64,000 nt of DNA from Gracilariopsis chorda. Its lineage: Eukaryota; Rhodophyta; Florideophyceae; Gracilariales; Gracilariaceae. Of this stretch, positions 46,977 to 60,956 are shown in pieces. Within the stretch, counting starts at the first letter, position 1, and each line of letters opens with the position of its first letter. The position numbers were made by a program, and so were the translations under genes. Location of the stretch: the NCBI GenBank assembly GCA_003194525.1, contig NBIV01000183.1, positions 62,001 to 126,000 of the forward strand. The letters are read 5' to 3'. The notes below the pieces were generated by a model. That model saw nothing but the letters and a program-made list of their open reading frames with translations. It was not told the origin of the DNA and did not search any database.

Positions 46977-49900
46977 TCAATACCTACGAATCACGTTTAT
47001 ATCATTGAAGGTTTCGACGAGCTCCCAACTGGGTTCAATGTTATGGTCTTTCCAGGTCACGCAGTAAGTCATTTTTATATTCTTTCCCATGCTATGTTCA
47101 GTTATTTCTTTCACTTCATGGGTGCTTTCCTCAAATACTGCGTCATTCTGTTCGAGAAAGACGGCTTTCAACTGGTCAGATGGGACGGTTCTCTTTAGCT
47201 GTTCGAGTTCTTCTTTCAGAACATATGCCCCTCCACGATTTTTCTGACCACCGTGAAAGGACCCTCGTAGCGCGCGTCCCATTTTGATTCCTTTGTTACA
47301 TCTTTCATCATAACTAAAGATCCAGGTGCAAAAGCGTCTTCTTTGAGCATGCATGTGTTCTTTTTGAAGTAACGGGCATCATTTTTCTTCACATCCATGA
47401 CTCGCTCGCGCACGGAAGGGTACACAGGCCTAAAGATATCATCCTGATGCTTTTTCCAACGCTCCAAGTCTAGCGTAGCCTTCGCGTGAGATTTTCCAAA
47501 TCTTTCGAATCCATTCATACGTCGGCCAAACACTAAAGAGAACGGTGTGGATCCTTTCCAAGCAGCTACATTGCAGTTGTATGCGAGCTGAGCAAACGGT
47601 ATAAATTCCTCCCATCTTTGTGTCGATCCGTCAAGTTCCTTTATCAGCAGCGTCTCCACTGTTCCATTGACCCGTTATACTGCGCCATTAGCGCGCGGGT
47701 TGTATGCAGAAATGGTGCGATGGTCTATTCCGCTAAAGGTAGTGAGTTCTTTGATAAGTTTGTTCACAAATTCAGAGGCGTTGTCAGACTGCATGCCTTT
47801 TGGAACTCCAAAGATCGATAGCACTTCCCACAGCGCGCGTGTGACTTGTTCCATTCCCTTGCGTTGCAGTGGCTGCAGTCTTGCAAACTTCGTCATGATG
47901 CAAACGATTGTCAACAGTGTGTTATGCCCACTGTCCAATTCTGGTAGTGAAGTGATGAGGTCGATCACAATGTGGTCCCATGGTAGACTGGGAACCACGA
48001 CCTTCAATGGGTGGAATCCCCGCTTCTCAATATTGTGGCGTAGACACAGCAAACAACTATTGGTCTCTTTTCTAATTTCCTCTCGGATATTGTCTCACCA
48101 GTATCCGTCGTTCTACAGCTTCCTAACTACTTCTATCTGTCCAAAACAGCCGAAAGCGTGTGCTCGCTGTACCAAACTCTGTCGTTCGGTCTCTGTTCCT
48201 GGAGATTTCTTGTCTTTAAAAAGCTGCGAGACCGTGATGCTTGAGAGTGACACGGTAGGCATTTTGCAGCTTAGGGCGTCCGCAAGGTCGTTGTGTGGGC
48301 TTGGGAGGTTAATGACAACAAAGGTGAACCGAATGATCCGATGGAACCATCTGGCCATCATCCAGTTCACAGTTCGCTGGCTATGCAAAAAGGTAAGCGC
48401 TCGATCATCAGTATAGAGCACAAAATGTCGTCCCAGAAGGTAGCATCTGAATTTCTCAATGCCCTAAACAACGGTAAGGAGTTCCCTCTTCGTCGCCCCG
48501 TAGTTCTTTTCGGGTTTAGACAAGGATCGGGACGCAAATGCAGTGAATCGAAGATTTCCATCGTCACGTTTTTGGCCGATCCATACGCCCAGACCGTATC
48601 CAGACGCGTCCATGCCTGCAAGGTATTGCCTGTTGTCGTCAAGGTACGCCAGAGTTGTTTGATCTGCCATCTGTTTTCTGATGTTCGTGAACGCAATTTC
48701 CACTTCAGTCCATTGCAACTGACCTCGTCCCTTTCGGGCGTCATCTACAGGTCTTGAGAGGTAGGAGAACCGCGGAATGAACTAGCCGTAGTAGTGTGCA
48801 GCACCGGGAAAGCTCAGCAGTTGCTTCACATTCTGTGGTCGTTCCCAGCTCGCGATTTCTTCGACTTTGGCTGGGTCGTTCCTGATGCCTTCTCCAATCA
48901 CAACAAATCCTAAGAGGCGTACTTCCTGCTGCCCAAAACAGCATTTGTCCGTCCTAATCGGGATTTCCCATTCTGTTAGTCTCTTTATTACTCTTTTCAC
49001 ATGCGCAGCATGCGTCGTCATGTTGGAAGAAAAGATAATGATGTCGTCGATATAAATAGCCACGTATGGTATGTCATCAAATATCTTGTCCATTAGCTGC
49101 TGGAACTTTGCTGACATCGTTTTAATTCCAAACGCGGCTGCGCACATGCGGTAGTGTGCACAGCACCAGCAAAACGGAACCCAGTTGCGGTCTTCTTCCG
49201 GTATGCAAAACCGGAAATACCCGTCACGAATGTCTAGCGTTGTGAAAATGGCATCTGGTCCGGTGGCAGATCCAACAGCATGCAAGATGTCCTGTACCCG
49301 CGGACATGGATAGTCCGGGTCTGGTAGAAGAGCGTTTAGGTGGCGGTGGTCGACAGCGGGTCTTACATCAACGAGATTTCCACTACCATCTTTCTTAGGC
49401 ACGCTGAGGTTTGGAAATGAGTTGGCACAGTCATCTGGAGCAGGTTCGATTATTTCTGCTGAGGGCCATGGCTTGATCTCTGCGTCGACACCGTCTTCGT
49501 CCTTTCTGGAGACAAACTTTACCCGGCTCCATATCGCTGAAGTCGTCTTTGGCAGTACCCGAAGCATAGCCAGAGGATGGGAGCATCCCGCAGAGAGTGG
49601 GATTTTCTGGTTTCGTTTCAACGCCTCTGCTACGTCGGTAGAAATACTCTCTGGGGTATGTGCTACGTCGGGTTGGTGCTCTTTATCTTCGAGGGAGGGG
49701 TCCGGCGTTGCCTGGTTCTCGTCTGCAGAACTACATACAGCTTGAAGGACACCCTCAATGGAGACACCAAACTCTCTAGAATGGGGTAAGCCAATTATCA
49801 TGTCCCGGTTACGCTGAATTTGCATCAGTTCGGCTGTGATTGACGCCGTTCCGTCCCCGCTCGTAACGAGAACTGTGACTAGGCCTTTGCTTTCTGCCAT
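46977..49900 (-). pseudogene. pol: U9 pol
   Basis: PFAQLAYN and WTEVEIAF are shared only with U10; VIKRLTE only with U8. The boundary between the two affinities lies between RNase H and RT. Fossil. Confidence 0.88.
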
Positions 49901-49975
49901 GATTTTTTCTCACCCATCTCGGATGTTTCCTGACACCCGTTCCACTGGGATGGAGTGCTTTGCTACGAATTCCAC

Positions 49976-51381
49976 TTATATGAACGACACTAAAGCCCCT
50001 GAGTCCACCATAGCCCATCCTTCTGAGTTGCCAATCAACACAGGAGTGTAAAACAGCTCCCAAGCATCTTCCGGGGCCGCTGACAGCGCGTTAAGGACCG
50101 GTTCCCTTGATGAATCGTTTTCTGCAATATCGGCTCTCAGCTGTGCCTCTGGGTCAATCTCGTTGTAGCCGAGCAAAGCGCAAAGGTCACCATCGCAGGG
50201 GATATTTTCCTGAAGACTGTCGGTTTCCAGGGATTCTGAATGTACTACTTGCAACTTAGCCACTTGCGGATCCTTCCTGCCTTTTTAATTGCATTTGTGC
50301 CCAGGTTTCCAGGGTTCTTCGCATTCAAAGCAACGGGCGTCTTTCCTGAAAAGTTTCCTAGTTTCCGCGTCAAGATGTTTTCCCTTCACGTGCCCACCTT
50401 CTTCTGTTTTGAACCGATGCTTCTCTGTGGAGTGTTTACTGGATCTGCAATGACTACAGTGCTTCTTCTTGGTCTCCATTTGCTTCTGCTGTTCAGTCTT
50501 GGTCTTCATAGAGGTCTGTGCGGTCCTACGATTGGACGTGCATGACGAGTCGAGAGTGATCGCGCTCGAGATTTCATCAGCTATTGACACGGGAGGTGTT
50601 CCCTTACTTGTCCGTTTACACATAGTTAATGTGGCTGCACGAGCCACGTGCATGACGTCTTGCAGACGTGGATCCAGTTCTTGAATAAACACTGCTACAA
50701 GGGTTTCATCATCGTCTCGGCGGCTAGTGCGAGTCATCAGGCTGGTGAAACGATCGCTGTACTCTTGAACGGACTCTGAATTGGCTTGGCGGATGGTTAT
50801 GAGGTCTCTTATCAGCTTATCTCTCATCGCCGGGGCCGCAAAATGATGGAGAAAGTTTGTGTGTACCTGGTCCCATGTCAGGTTCGACAAGTTCCGCTCT
50901 GCCCATTGTCGGTCATAACCATTCAAAGTAGTCAGAAGTGCTGCAAACCAACGCTGCTGCGGTACCTCATGCGCTGAAAGCAACGACCGGCTTTTGCCAA
51001 GAAATTCAAATCAGTCCTTGATAGATACAGAATCATGCCCTCTAAATGATGGCAGGTTAGGAAAAGAGACGGTGTGGTACGAGTAGAAACTGATCCAAGG
51101 CTATGTTCGTCTGCATTTGCGGGGGGAAGCAGAGATCGTGTAGTCTCTATTCGTGGTTTCGTGTTATCAATTGTCTGCATGACATCATTACGTTCCTGTA
51201 TAACTCTGTTCATCTGTCGTCTGTATTCCTTGGTGTGTGAGGCGTCCAATTCATCAACTTTCAAAGCGTTAAGCTCGTAATACTCTTCTTCCAACTTCAA
51301 ATAGGAGGCAGATAGCGACTTCATCTCCATTTCTTGACGCCGTAGCAACAATTCCATCACGGCCGAGGAGCTGTCTGTCAT
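49976..51381 (-). pseudogene. gag: U9 gag-protease
   Basis: Carries EVPQQRW, ADIA and CKRTSKG, the same combination as U8. Fossil. Confidence 0.85.
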
Positions 51382-51426
51382 TGTTCTACCACGCTAACGA
51401 TAGCGTAGTTCGGTAGATCGAAAAAA

Positions 51427-51732
51427 TGTGTTGCTGAGGTTGGGGGTACTGGAGTTCGATCAGACACCTGCCGTTCGTTCTGGTTTATTGGGCACACGGA
51501 GTCCTTCTTATAGGACTCCTGGGTTGCTACTAACATCTACTAACTAGGATGCACATTCTAAAGCGCCAAAAGGGGTAATAGTCCAACCTGGATAGATCCG
51601 TCTGATTCCATATGAATTCAGAGGTTGCCCATTGGGTAGCTACTTCAGTCTGCCTGATTGCGTGTCCATCACCGCATTAACCCCGTCCAGGTCCGTCCTA
51701 CTTCGTTTGATTCGTGCTACGTGTTAGGCGGA
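51427..51732 (-). repeat. LTR shared by U9 and U10
   Basis: Internal LTR of the common form. Confidence 0.85.
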
Positions 51733-51739
51733 CCTTCTT

Positions 51740-54663
51740 TCAATACCTACGAATCACGTTTATATCATTGAAGGTTTCGACGAGCTCCCAACTGGGTTCA
51801 ATGTTATGGTCTTTCCAGGTCACGCAGTAAGTCATTTTTATATTCTTTCCCATGCTATGTTCAGTTATTTCTTTCACTTCATGGGTGCTTTCCTCAAATA
51901 CTGCGTCATTCTGTTCGAGAAAGACGGCTTTCAACTGGTCAGATGGGACGGTTCTCTTTAGCTGTTCGAGTTCTTCTTTCAGAACATATGCCCCTCCACG
52001 ATTTTTCTGACCACCGTGAAAGGACCCTCGTAGCGCGCGTCCCATTTTGATTCCTTTGTTACATCTTTCATCATAACTAAAGATCCAGGTGCAAAAGCGT
52101 CTTCTTTGAGCATGCATGTGTTCTTTTTGAAGTAACGGGCATCATTTTTCTTCACATCCATGACTCGCTCGCGCACGGAAGGGTACACAGGCCTAAAGAT
52201 ATCATCCTGATGCTTTTTCCAACGCTCCAAGTCTAGCGTAGCCTTCGCGTGAGATTTTCCAAATCTTTCGAATCCATTCATACGTCGGCCAAACACTAAA
52301 GAGAACGGTGTGGATCCTTTCCAAGCAGCTACATTGCAGTTGTATGCGAGCTGAGCAAACGGTATAAATTCCTCCCATCTTTGTGTCGATCCGTCAAGTT
52401 CCTTTATCAGCAGCGTCTCCACTGTTCCATTGACCCGTTATACTGCGCCATTAGCGCGCGGGTTGTATGCAGAAATGGTGCGATGGTCTATTCCGCTAAA
52501 GGTAGTGAGTTCTTTGATAAGTTTGTTCACAAATTCAGAGGCGTTGTCAGACTGCATGCCTTTTGGAACTCCAAAGATCGATAGCACTTCCCACAGCGCG
52601 CGTGTGACTTGTTCCATTCCCTTGCGTTGCAGTGGCTGCAGTCTTGCAAACTTCGTCATGATGCAAACGATTGTCAACAGTGTGTTATGCCCACTGTCCA
52701 ATTCTGGTAGTGAAGTGATGAGGTCGATCACAATGTGGTCCCATGGTAGACTGGGAACCACGACCTTCAATGGGTGGAATCCCCGCTTCTCAATATTGTG
52801 GCGTAGACACAGCAAACAACTATTGGTCTCTTTTCTAATTTCCTCTCGGATATTGTCTCACCAGTATCCGTCGTTCTACAGCTTCCTAACTACTTCTATC
52901 TGTCCAAAACAGCCGAAAGCGTGTGCTCGCTGTACCAAACTCTGTCGTTCGGTCTCTGTTCCTGGAGATTTCTTGTCTTTAAAAAGCTGCGAGACCGTGA
53001 TGCTTGAGAGTGACACGGTAGGCATTTTGCAGCTTAGGGCGTCCGCAAGGTCGTTGTGTGGGCTTGGGAGGTTAATGACAACAAAGGTGAACCGAATGAT
53101 CCGATGGAACCATCTGGCCATCATCCAGTTCACAGTTCGATGGCTATGCAAAAAGGTAAGCGCTCGATCGTCAGTATAGAGCACAAAATGTCGTCCCAGA
53201 AGGTAGCATCTGAATTTCTCAATGCCCTAAACAACGGTAAGGAGTTCCCTCTTCGTCGCCCCGTAGTTCTTTTCGGGTTTAGACAAGGATCGGGACGCAA
53301 ATGCAGTGAATCGAAGATTTCCATCGTCACGTTTTTGGCCGATCCATACGCCCAGACCGTATCCAGACGCGTCCATGCCTGCAAGGTATTGCCTGTTGTC
53401 GTCGAGGTACGCCAGAGTTGTTTGATCTGCCATCTGTTTTCTGATGTTCGTGAACGCAATTTCCACTTCAGTCCATTGCAACTGACCTCGTCCCTTTTGG
53501 GCGTCATCTACAGGTCTTGAGAGGTAGGAGAACCGCGGAATGAACTAGCCGTAGTAGTGTGCAGCACCGGGAAAGCTCAGCAGTTGCTTCACATTCTGTG
53601 GTCGTTCCCAGCTCGCGATTTCTTCGACTTTGGCTGGGTCGTTCCTGATGCGTTCCCCAGTCACAACAAATCCTAAGAGGCGTACTTCCTGCTGCCCAAA
53701 ACAGCATTTGTCCGTCCTAATCGGGATTTCCCATTCTGTTAGTCTCTCTATTACTCTCTTCACATGCGCAGCATGCGTCGTCATGTTGGAAGAAAAGATA
53801 ATGATGTCGTCGATATAAATAGCCACGTATGGTATGTCATCAAATATCTTGTCCATTAGCTGCTGGAACTTTGCTGACATCGTTTTAATTCCAAACGCGG
53901 CTGCGCACATGCGGTAGTGTGCACAGCACCAGCAAAACGGAACCCAGTTGCGGTCTTCTTCCGGTATGCAAAACCGGAAATACCCGTCACGAATGTCTAG
54001 CGTTGTTAAAATGGCATCTGGTCCGGTGGCAGATCCAACAGCATGCAAGATGTCCTGTACCCGCGGACGTGGATAGTCCGGGTCTGGTAGAAGAGCGTTT
54101 AGGTGGCGGTGGTCGAAAGCGGGTCGTACATCAACGAGATTTCCACTACCATCTTTCTTAGGCACGCTGAGGTTTGGAAATGAGTTGGCACAGTCATCTG
54201 GAGCAGGTTCGATTACTCCTGCTGAGAGCCATGGCTTGATCTCTGCGTCGACACCGTCTTCGTCCTTTCGGGAGACAAACTTTACCCGGCTCCATATCGC
54301 TGAAGTCGTCTTTGGCAGTACCCGAAGCATAGCCAGAGGATGGGAGCATCCCGCAGAGAGTGGGATTTTCTGGTTTCGTTTCAACGCCTCTGTTACTTCG
54401 GTAGAAATACTCTCTGGGGTATGTGCTACGTCGGGTTGGCGCTCTTCATCTTCGGGGGAGGGATCCGGCGTTGCCTGGTTCTCGTCGGCAGAACTAAATA
54501 CAGCTTGAAGGACACCCTCGATGGAGACACCAAACTCTCTAGAATGGGGTAAGCCATTTATAATGTCCCGGTTACGCTGAATTTGCATCAGTTCGGCTGT
54601 GATTGACGCTGTTCGGTCCCCGCTCGTAACGAGAACTGTGACTAGGCCTTTTCGTTCTGCCAT
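51740..54663 (-). pseudogene. pol: U10 pol
   Basis: Type A integrase with the U9 marker PFAQLAYN. LHSHRTVN, a type B RNase H marker, and the U9-type WTEVEIAF lie close together, so the switch is a fine mosaic. RT is type B (FVVTGERIRND). Fossil. Confidence 0.88.
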
Positions 54664-54738
54664 GATTTTTTCTCACCCATCTCGGATGTTTCCTGACACC
54701 CGTTCCACCGGGATGGAGTGCTTTGCTACGAATTCCGC

Positions 54739-56144
54739 TTATATGAACGACACCAAAGCCCCTGAGTCCACCATAGCCCATCCTTCTGAGTTGTCAATCA
54801 ACACAGGAGTGTACAACAGCTCCCAAGCATCTTCCGGGGCCGCTGACAGCGCGTTAAGGACCGGTTTCCTTGGTGAATCATTTTCTGCAATATAGGCTCT
54901 CAGCTGTGCCTCTGGGTCAAACTCGTCGTAGCCGAGCAAAGCGCAAAGGTCACCATCGCAGGGGATATTTTCCTGAAGAATGTCGGTTTCCAGGGATTCT
55001 GAATGTACTACTTGCAAGTTAGCCGCTTGCGGATCCTTCCTGCCTTTGTAATTGCATTCGTGCCCGGGTTTCAAGGGTTCTTTGCATTCAAAGCAACGGG
55101 CTTCTTTCCTCAAAAGTTTCCTAGTTTCCGCGTCAAGATGCTTTCCCTTCACGTGCCCATCTTCTTCTGTTTTGAACCGATGCTTCTCTGTGGAGTGTTT
55201 ACTGGATCCGCAATGACTACAGTGCTTCGTCTTGGTCTCCGTTTGCTTTTGCTGATCAGTCTTGGTCTTCATAGAGGTCTGTTCGGCCCTACGATTGGAC
55301 GTGCATGACGAGTCGAGAGTGATCGCGCTCGAGATTTCATCAGCTATTGACACGGGAGGTGTTCCCTTATTTGTCCGTTTCCACATATTTAATGTGGCTG
55401 CACGAGCCACGTGCATGACGTCTTGCAGACTTGGATCCAGTTCTTGAATAAACACTGCTACAAGGGTTTCATCATCGTCTCGGCGGCTAGTGCGAGTCAT
55501 CAGGCTGGTGAAACGATCGCTGTACTCTTGAACGGACTCTGAATTGGCTTGGCGGATGGTTATGAGGTCTCTTATCAGCTTATCTCTCATCGCCGGGGCC
55601 GCAAAATGATGGAGAAAGTTTGTGTGTACCTGGTCCCATGTCAGGTTCGACAAGTTCCGCTCTGCCCATTGTCGGTCATAACCATTCAAAGTAGTCAGAA
55701 GTGCTGCAAACCAACGCTGCTGCAGTACCTCATGCGCTGAAAGCAACGACCGGATTTTGCCAAGAAATTCAAATCGGTCCTTGATAGATAAAGAATCATG
55801 CCCTCTAAATGATGGCAGGTTAGGAAAAGAGACGGTGTGGTACGAGTAGAAACTGATCCAAGGCTATGTTCGTCTGCATTTGCCGGGGGAAGCAGAGATC
55901 GTGTAGTCTCTATTCGTGGTTTCGTGTTATCAATTGTCTGCAGCACATCATTACGTTCCTGTCTAACTCTGTTCATCTGTCGTCTGTATTCCTTGGTGTG
56001 TGAGGCGTCCATTTCATCAACGTTCAAAGCGTTAAGCTCGTAATACTCTTCTTCCAACTTCAAATAGGAGGCAGATAGCGACTTCATCTCCATTTCCTGA
56101 CGCATTAGCAACGATTCCATCACGGCCGAGGAGCTGTCTGTCAT
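54739..56144 (-). pseudogene. gag: U10 gag-protease
   Basis: Type B (AYIAENDSP, QAANLQVV, CFECKEPLKPGHEC), plus a private N-terminal set (MESLLMRQ, NVDEMDAS, RVRQERNDVLQ). The most distinct gag in the array. Fossil. Confidence 0.85.
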
Positions 56145-56190
56145 TGTTCTACCACGCTAACGATAGCGTAGTTCGGTAGATCGAAAAAAA

Positions 56191-56496
56191 TGTGTTGCTG
56201 AGGTTGGGGGTACTGGAGTTCGATCAGACACCTGCCGGTCGTTCTGGTTTATTGGGCCCACGGAGTCCTTCTTATAGGACTCCTGGGTTGCTACTAACAT
56301 CTACTAACTAGGATGCACATTCTAAAGCGCCAAAAGGGGTAATAGTCCAACCTGGATAGATCCGTCTGATTCCATATGAATTCAGAGGTTGCCCATTGGG
56401 TAGCTACTTCAGTCTGCCTGATTGCGTGTCCATCACCGCATTAACCCCGTCCAGGTCCGTCCTACTTCGTTTGATTCGTGCTACGTGTTAGGCGGA
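56191..56496 (-). repeat. LTR shared by U10 and U11
   Basis: Shares two variants (tgccggtcg, gggccca) with the outer left LTR at 8534 that the other internal LTRs lack, so it is intermediate between the two forms. Confidence 0.84.
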
Positions 56497-56503
56497 CCTT
56501 CTT

Positions 56504-59430
56504 CCAATACCTACGAATCACGTTTATGTCATTAACGTTTTCGACGGGCTCCCAACTGGGTTCAATGTTATGGTCTTTTCAAGTCACGCAGTAAGTCATT
56601 TTTATATTCTTTCCCATGCTATGGTCAGTTATTTCTTTCACTTCATGGGTGCTTTCCTCAAATACTGCGTCATTCTGTTCGAGAAAGACGGCTTTCAACT
56701 GGTCAGGTGGGACGGTTCTCTTTAGCTGTTCGAGTTCTTCTTTCAGAACATATGCCCCTCCACGATTTTTCTGACCACCGTGAAAGGACCCTCGTAGCGC
56801 GCGTCCCATTTTGATTCCTTTGTTACATCTTTCATCATAACTAAAGATCCAGGTGCAAAAGCGTCTTCTTTGAGCATGCATGTGTTCTTTTTGAAGTAAC
56901 GGGCATCATTTTTCTTCACATCCATGACTCGCTCGCGCACGGAAGGGTACACAGTCCTAAAGATATCATCCTGATGCTTTTTCCAAAGCTCCAAGTCCAG
57001 CGTAGCCTTCGCGTGAGATTTTCCAAACCTTTCGAATCCATTCATACGTCGGCCAAACACTAAAAAGAACGGTGTGGATCCTGTCAAAGCAGCTACCTTG
57101 CAGTTGTATGCGAGCTGAACAAACGGTATAAATTCCTCCCATCTTTGTGTCGATCCGTCAAGTTCCTTTAGCAGCAGCGTCTCCACTGTTCCATTGACCC
57201 GTTATACTGCGCCATTAGCGCGCGGGTTGTATGCAGAAATGGTGCGATGGTCTATTCCGCTAAAGGTAGTGAGTTCTTTGATAAGTTTGTTCACAAATTC
57301 AGAGGCGTTGTCAGACTGCATGCCTTTTGGAACTCCAAAGATCGATAGCACTTCCCACAGCGCGCGTGTGACTTGTTCCATTCCCTTGCGTTGCAGTGGC
57401 TGCAGTCTTGCAAACTTCGTCATGATGCAAACGATTGTCAACAGTGTGTTATGCCCACTGTCCGATTCTGGTAGTGAAGTGATGAGGTCGATCGCAATCT
57501 CGTCGCATGGTAGACTGGGAACCACGACCTTCAATGGGTGGAATCCCCGCTTCTCAATATTGTGGCGTAGACACAGCAAACAACTATTGGTCTCTTTTCT
57601 AATTTCCTCTCGGATATTGTCTCACCAGTATCCGTCGTTCTACAGCTTCCTAACTACTTCTATCTGTCCAAAACAGCCGAAAGCGTGTGCTCGCTGTACC
57701 AAACTCTGTCGTTCGGTCTCTGTTCCTGGAGATTTCTTGTCTTTAAAAAGCTGCGAGACCGTGATGCTTGAGAGTGACACGGTAGGCATTTTGCAGCTTA
57801 GGGCGTCCGCAAGGTCGTTGTGTGGGCTTGGGAGGTTAATGACAACAAAGGTGAACCGAATGATCCGATGGAACCATCTGGCCATCATCCAGTTCACAGT
57901 TCGATGGCTATGCAAAAAGGTAAGCGCTCGATCGTCAGTATAGAGCACAAAATGTCGTCCCAGAAGGTAGCATCTGAATTTCTCAATGCCCTAAACAACG
58001 GTAAGGAGTTCCCTCTTCGTCGCCCCGTAGTTCTTTTCGGGTTTAGACAAGGATCGGGACGCAAATGCAGTGAATCGAAGATTTCCATCGTCACGTTTTT
58101 GGCCGATCCATACGCCCAGACCGTATCCAGACGCGTCCATGCCTGCAAGGTATTGCCTGTTGTCGTCGAGGTACGCCAGAGTTGTTTGATCTGCCATCTG
58201 TTTTCTGATGTTCGTGAACGCACTTTCCACTTCAGTCGTCCATTGCAACTGACCTCGTCCCTTTCGGGCGTCATCTACAGGTCTTGAGAGGTAGGAGAAC
58301 CGCGGAATGAACTAGCCGTAGTAGTGTGCAGCACCGGGAAAGCTCAGCAGTTGCTTCACATTCTGTGGTCGTTCCCAGCTCGCGATTTCTTCGACTTTGG
58401 CTGGGTCGTTCCTGATGCGTTCCCCAGTCACAACAAATCCTAAGAGGCGTACTTCCTGCTGCCCAAAACAGCATTTGTCCGTCCTAATCGGGATTTCCCA
58501 TTCTGTTAGTCTCTCTATTACTCTCTTCACATGCGCAGCATGCGTCGTCATGTTGGAAGAAAAGATAATGATGTCGTCGATATAAATAGCCACGTATGGT
58601 ATGTCATCAAATATCTTGTCCATTAGCTGCTGGAACTTTGCTGACATCGTTTTAATTCCAAACGCGGCTGCGCACATGCGGTAGTGTGCACAGCACCAGC
58701 AAAACGGAACCCAGTTGCGGTCTTCTTCCGGTATGCAAAACCGGAAATACCCGTCACTAATGTCTAGCGTTTTGAAAATGGCATCTGGTCCGGTGGCAGA
58801 TCCAACAGCGTGCAAGATGTCCTGTACCCGCGGACGTGGATAGTCCGGGTCTGGTAGAAGAGCGTTTAGGTGGCGGTGGTCGACAGCGGGTCGTACATCA
58901 ACGAGATTTCCACTACCATCTTTCTTAGGCACGCTGAGGTTTGGAAATGAGTTGGCACAGTCATCTGGAGCAGGTTCGATTACTCCTGCTGAGAGCCATG
59001 GCTTGATCTCTGCATCGACACCGTCTTCGTCCTTTCGGGAGACAAACTTTACCCGGCTCCATATCGCTGAAGTCGTCTTTGGCAGTACCCGAAGCATAGC
59101 CAGAGGATGGGAGCATCCCGCAGAGAGTGGGATTTTCTGGTTTCGTTTCAACGCCTCTGTTACTTCGGTAGAAATACTCTCTGGGGTATGTGCTACGTCG
59201 GGTTGGCGCTCATCATCTTCTGGGGAGGGATCCGGCGTTGCCTGGTTCTCGTCGGCAGAACTAAATACAGCTTGAAGGACACCCTCGATGGAGACACCAA
59301 ACTCTCTAGAATGGGGTAAGCCAATTATAATGTCCCGGTTACGCTGAATTTGCATCAGTTCGGCTGTGATTGACGCTGTTCGGTCCCCGCTCGTAACGAG
59401 AACTGTGACTAGGCCTTTTCGTTCTGCCAT
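56504..59430 (-). pseudogene. pol: U11 pol
   Basis: Type B: ELWKKHQDDIFRTVYP, CKVAALTGSTPF, PCDEIAIDLIT, WTTEVESAF, MAERKGL. Fossil, with a more diverged chromodomain end than other copies. Confidence 0.87.
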
Positions 59431-59505
59431 GATTTTTTCTCACCCATCTCGGATGTTTCCTGACACCCGTTCCACCGGGATGGAGTGCTTTGCTACGAAT
59501 TCCGC

Positions 59506-60911
59506 TTATATGAACGACACCAAAGCCCCTGAGTCCACCATAGCCCATCCTTCTGAGTTGTCAATCAACACAGGAGTGTACAACAGCTCCCAAGCATCTT
59601 CCGGGGCCGCTGACAGCGCGTTAAGGACCGGTTTCCTTGGTGAATCATTTTCTGCAATATAGGCTCTCAGCTGTGCCTCTGGGTCAAACTCGTCGTAGCC
59701 GAGCAAAGCGCAAAGGTCACCATCGCAGGGGATATTTTCCTGAAGAATGTCGGTTTCCAGGGATTCTGAATGTACTACTTGCAAGTTAGCCGCTTGCGGA
59801 TCCTTCCTGCCTTTGTAATTGCATTCGTGCCCGGGTTTCAAGGGTTCTTTGCATTCAAAGCAACGGGCTTCTTTCCTCAAAAGTTTCCTAGTTTCCGCGT
59901 CAAGATGCTTTCCCTTCACGTGCCCATCTTCTTCTGTTTTGAACCGATGCTTCTCTGTGGAGTGTTTACTGGATCCGCAATGACTACAGTGCTTCGTCTT
60001 GGTCTCCGTTTGCTTTTGCTGATCAGTTTTGGTCTTCATAGAGGTCTGTTCGGCCCTACGATTGGACGTGCATGACGAGTCGAGAGTGATCGCGCTCGAG
60101 ATTTCATCAGCTATTGACACGGGAGGTGTTCCCTTATTTGTCCGTTTACACATAGTTAATGTGGCTGCACGAGCCACGTGCATGACGTCTTGCAGACTTG
60201 GATCCAGTTTTTGAATAAACACTGCTACAAGGGTTTCATCATCGTCTCGGCGGCTAGTGCGAGTCATCAGGCTGGTGAAACGATCGCTGTACTCTTGAAC
60301 GGACTCTGAATTGGCTTGGCGGATGGTTATGAGGTCTCTTATCAGCTTATCTCTCATCGCCGGGGCCGCAAAATGATGGAGAAAGTTTGTGTGTACCTGG
60401 TCCCATGTCAGGTTCGACAAGTTCCGCTCTGCCCATTGTCGGTCATAACCATTCAAAGTAGTCAGAAGTGGTGCAAACCAACGCTGCTGCGGTACCTCAT
60501 GCGCTGAAAGCAACGACCGGCTTTTGCCAAGAAATTCAAATCAGTCCTTGATAGATACAGAATCATGCCCTCTAAATGATGGCAGGTTAGGAAAAGAGAC
60601 GGTGTGGTACGAGTAGAAACTGATCCAAGGCTATGTTCGTCTGCATTTGCGGGGGGAAGCAGAGATCGTGTAGTCTCTATTCGTGGTTTCGTGTTATCAA
60701 TTGTCTGCATGACATCATTACGTTCCTGTATAACTCTGTTCATCTGTCGTCTGTATTCCTTGGTGTGTGAGGCGTCCAATTCATCAACTTTCAAAGCGTT
60801 AAGCTCGTAATACTCTTCTTCCAACTTCAAATAGGAGGCAGATAGCGACTTCATCTCCATTTCTTGACGCCGTAGCAACAATTCCATCACGGCCGAGGAG
60901 CTGTCTGTCAT
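59506..60911 (-). pseudogene. gag: U11 gag-protease
   Basis: Type B in the nucleocapsid-protease part (CFECKEPLKPGHEC, AYIAENDSP), type A in the coiled-coil N-terminus (MELLLRRQ, IQERNDVMQ). Fossil. Confidence 0.85.
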
Positions 60912-60956
60912 TGTTCTACCACGCTAACGATAGCGTAGTTCGGTAGATCGAAAAAA

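Larger units (their letters stand above)
46664..51426 (-). mobile_element. Array copy U9
   Basis: LTR 46664 to about 46969, pol about 46977-49900, gag-protease about 49976-51381. The integrase half (PFAQLAYN, WTEVEIAF) matches U10. The RT and gag half (VIKRLTE, CKRTSKG) matches U8. Broken. Confidence 0.94.
51427..56190 (-). mobile_element. Array copy U10, type A/B hybrid
   Basis: LTR 51427 to about 51732, pol about 51740-54663, gag-protease about 54739-56144. The integrase half is type A like U9. RT and gag are type B (MAERKGL, SGDRTAS, PSPEDEERQ, CFECKEPLKPGHEC). Broken. Confidence 0.94.
56191..60956 (-). mobile_element. Array copy U11, mostly type B
   Basis: LTR 56191 to about 56496, pol about 56504-59430, gag-protease about 59506-60911. 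Type B through pol and most of gag, but the gag N-terminus is type A, so conversion reached it too. The chromodomain end has private changes. Broken. Confidence 0.94.
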
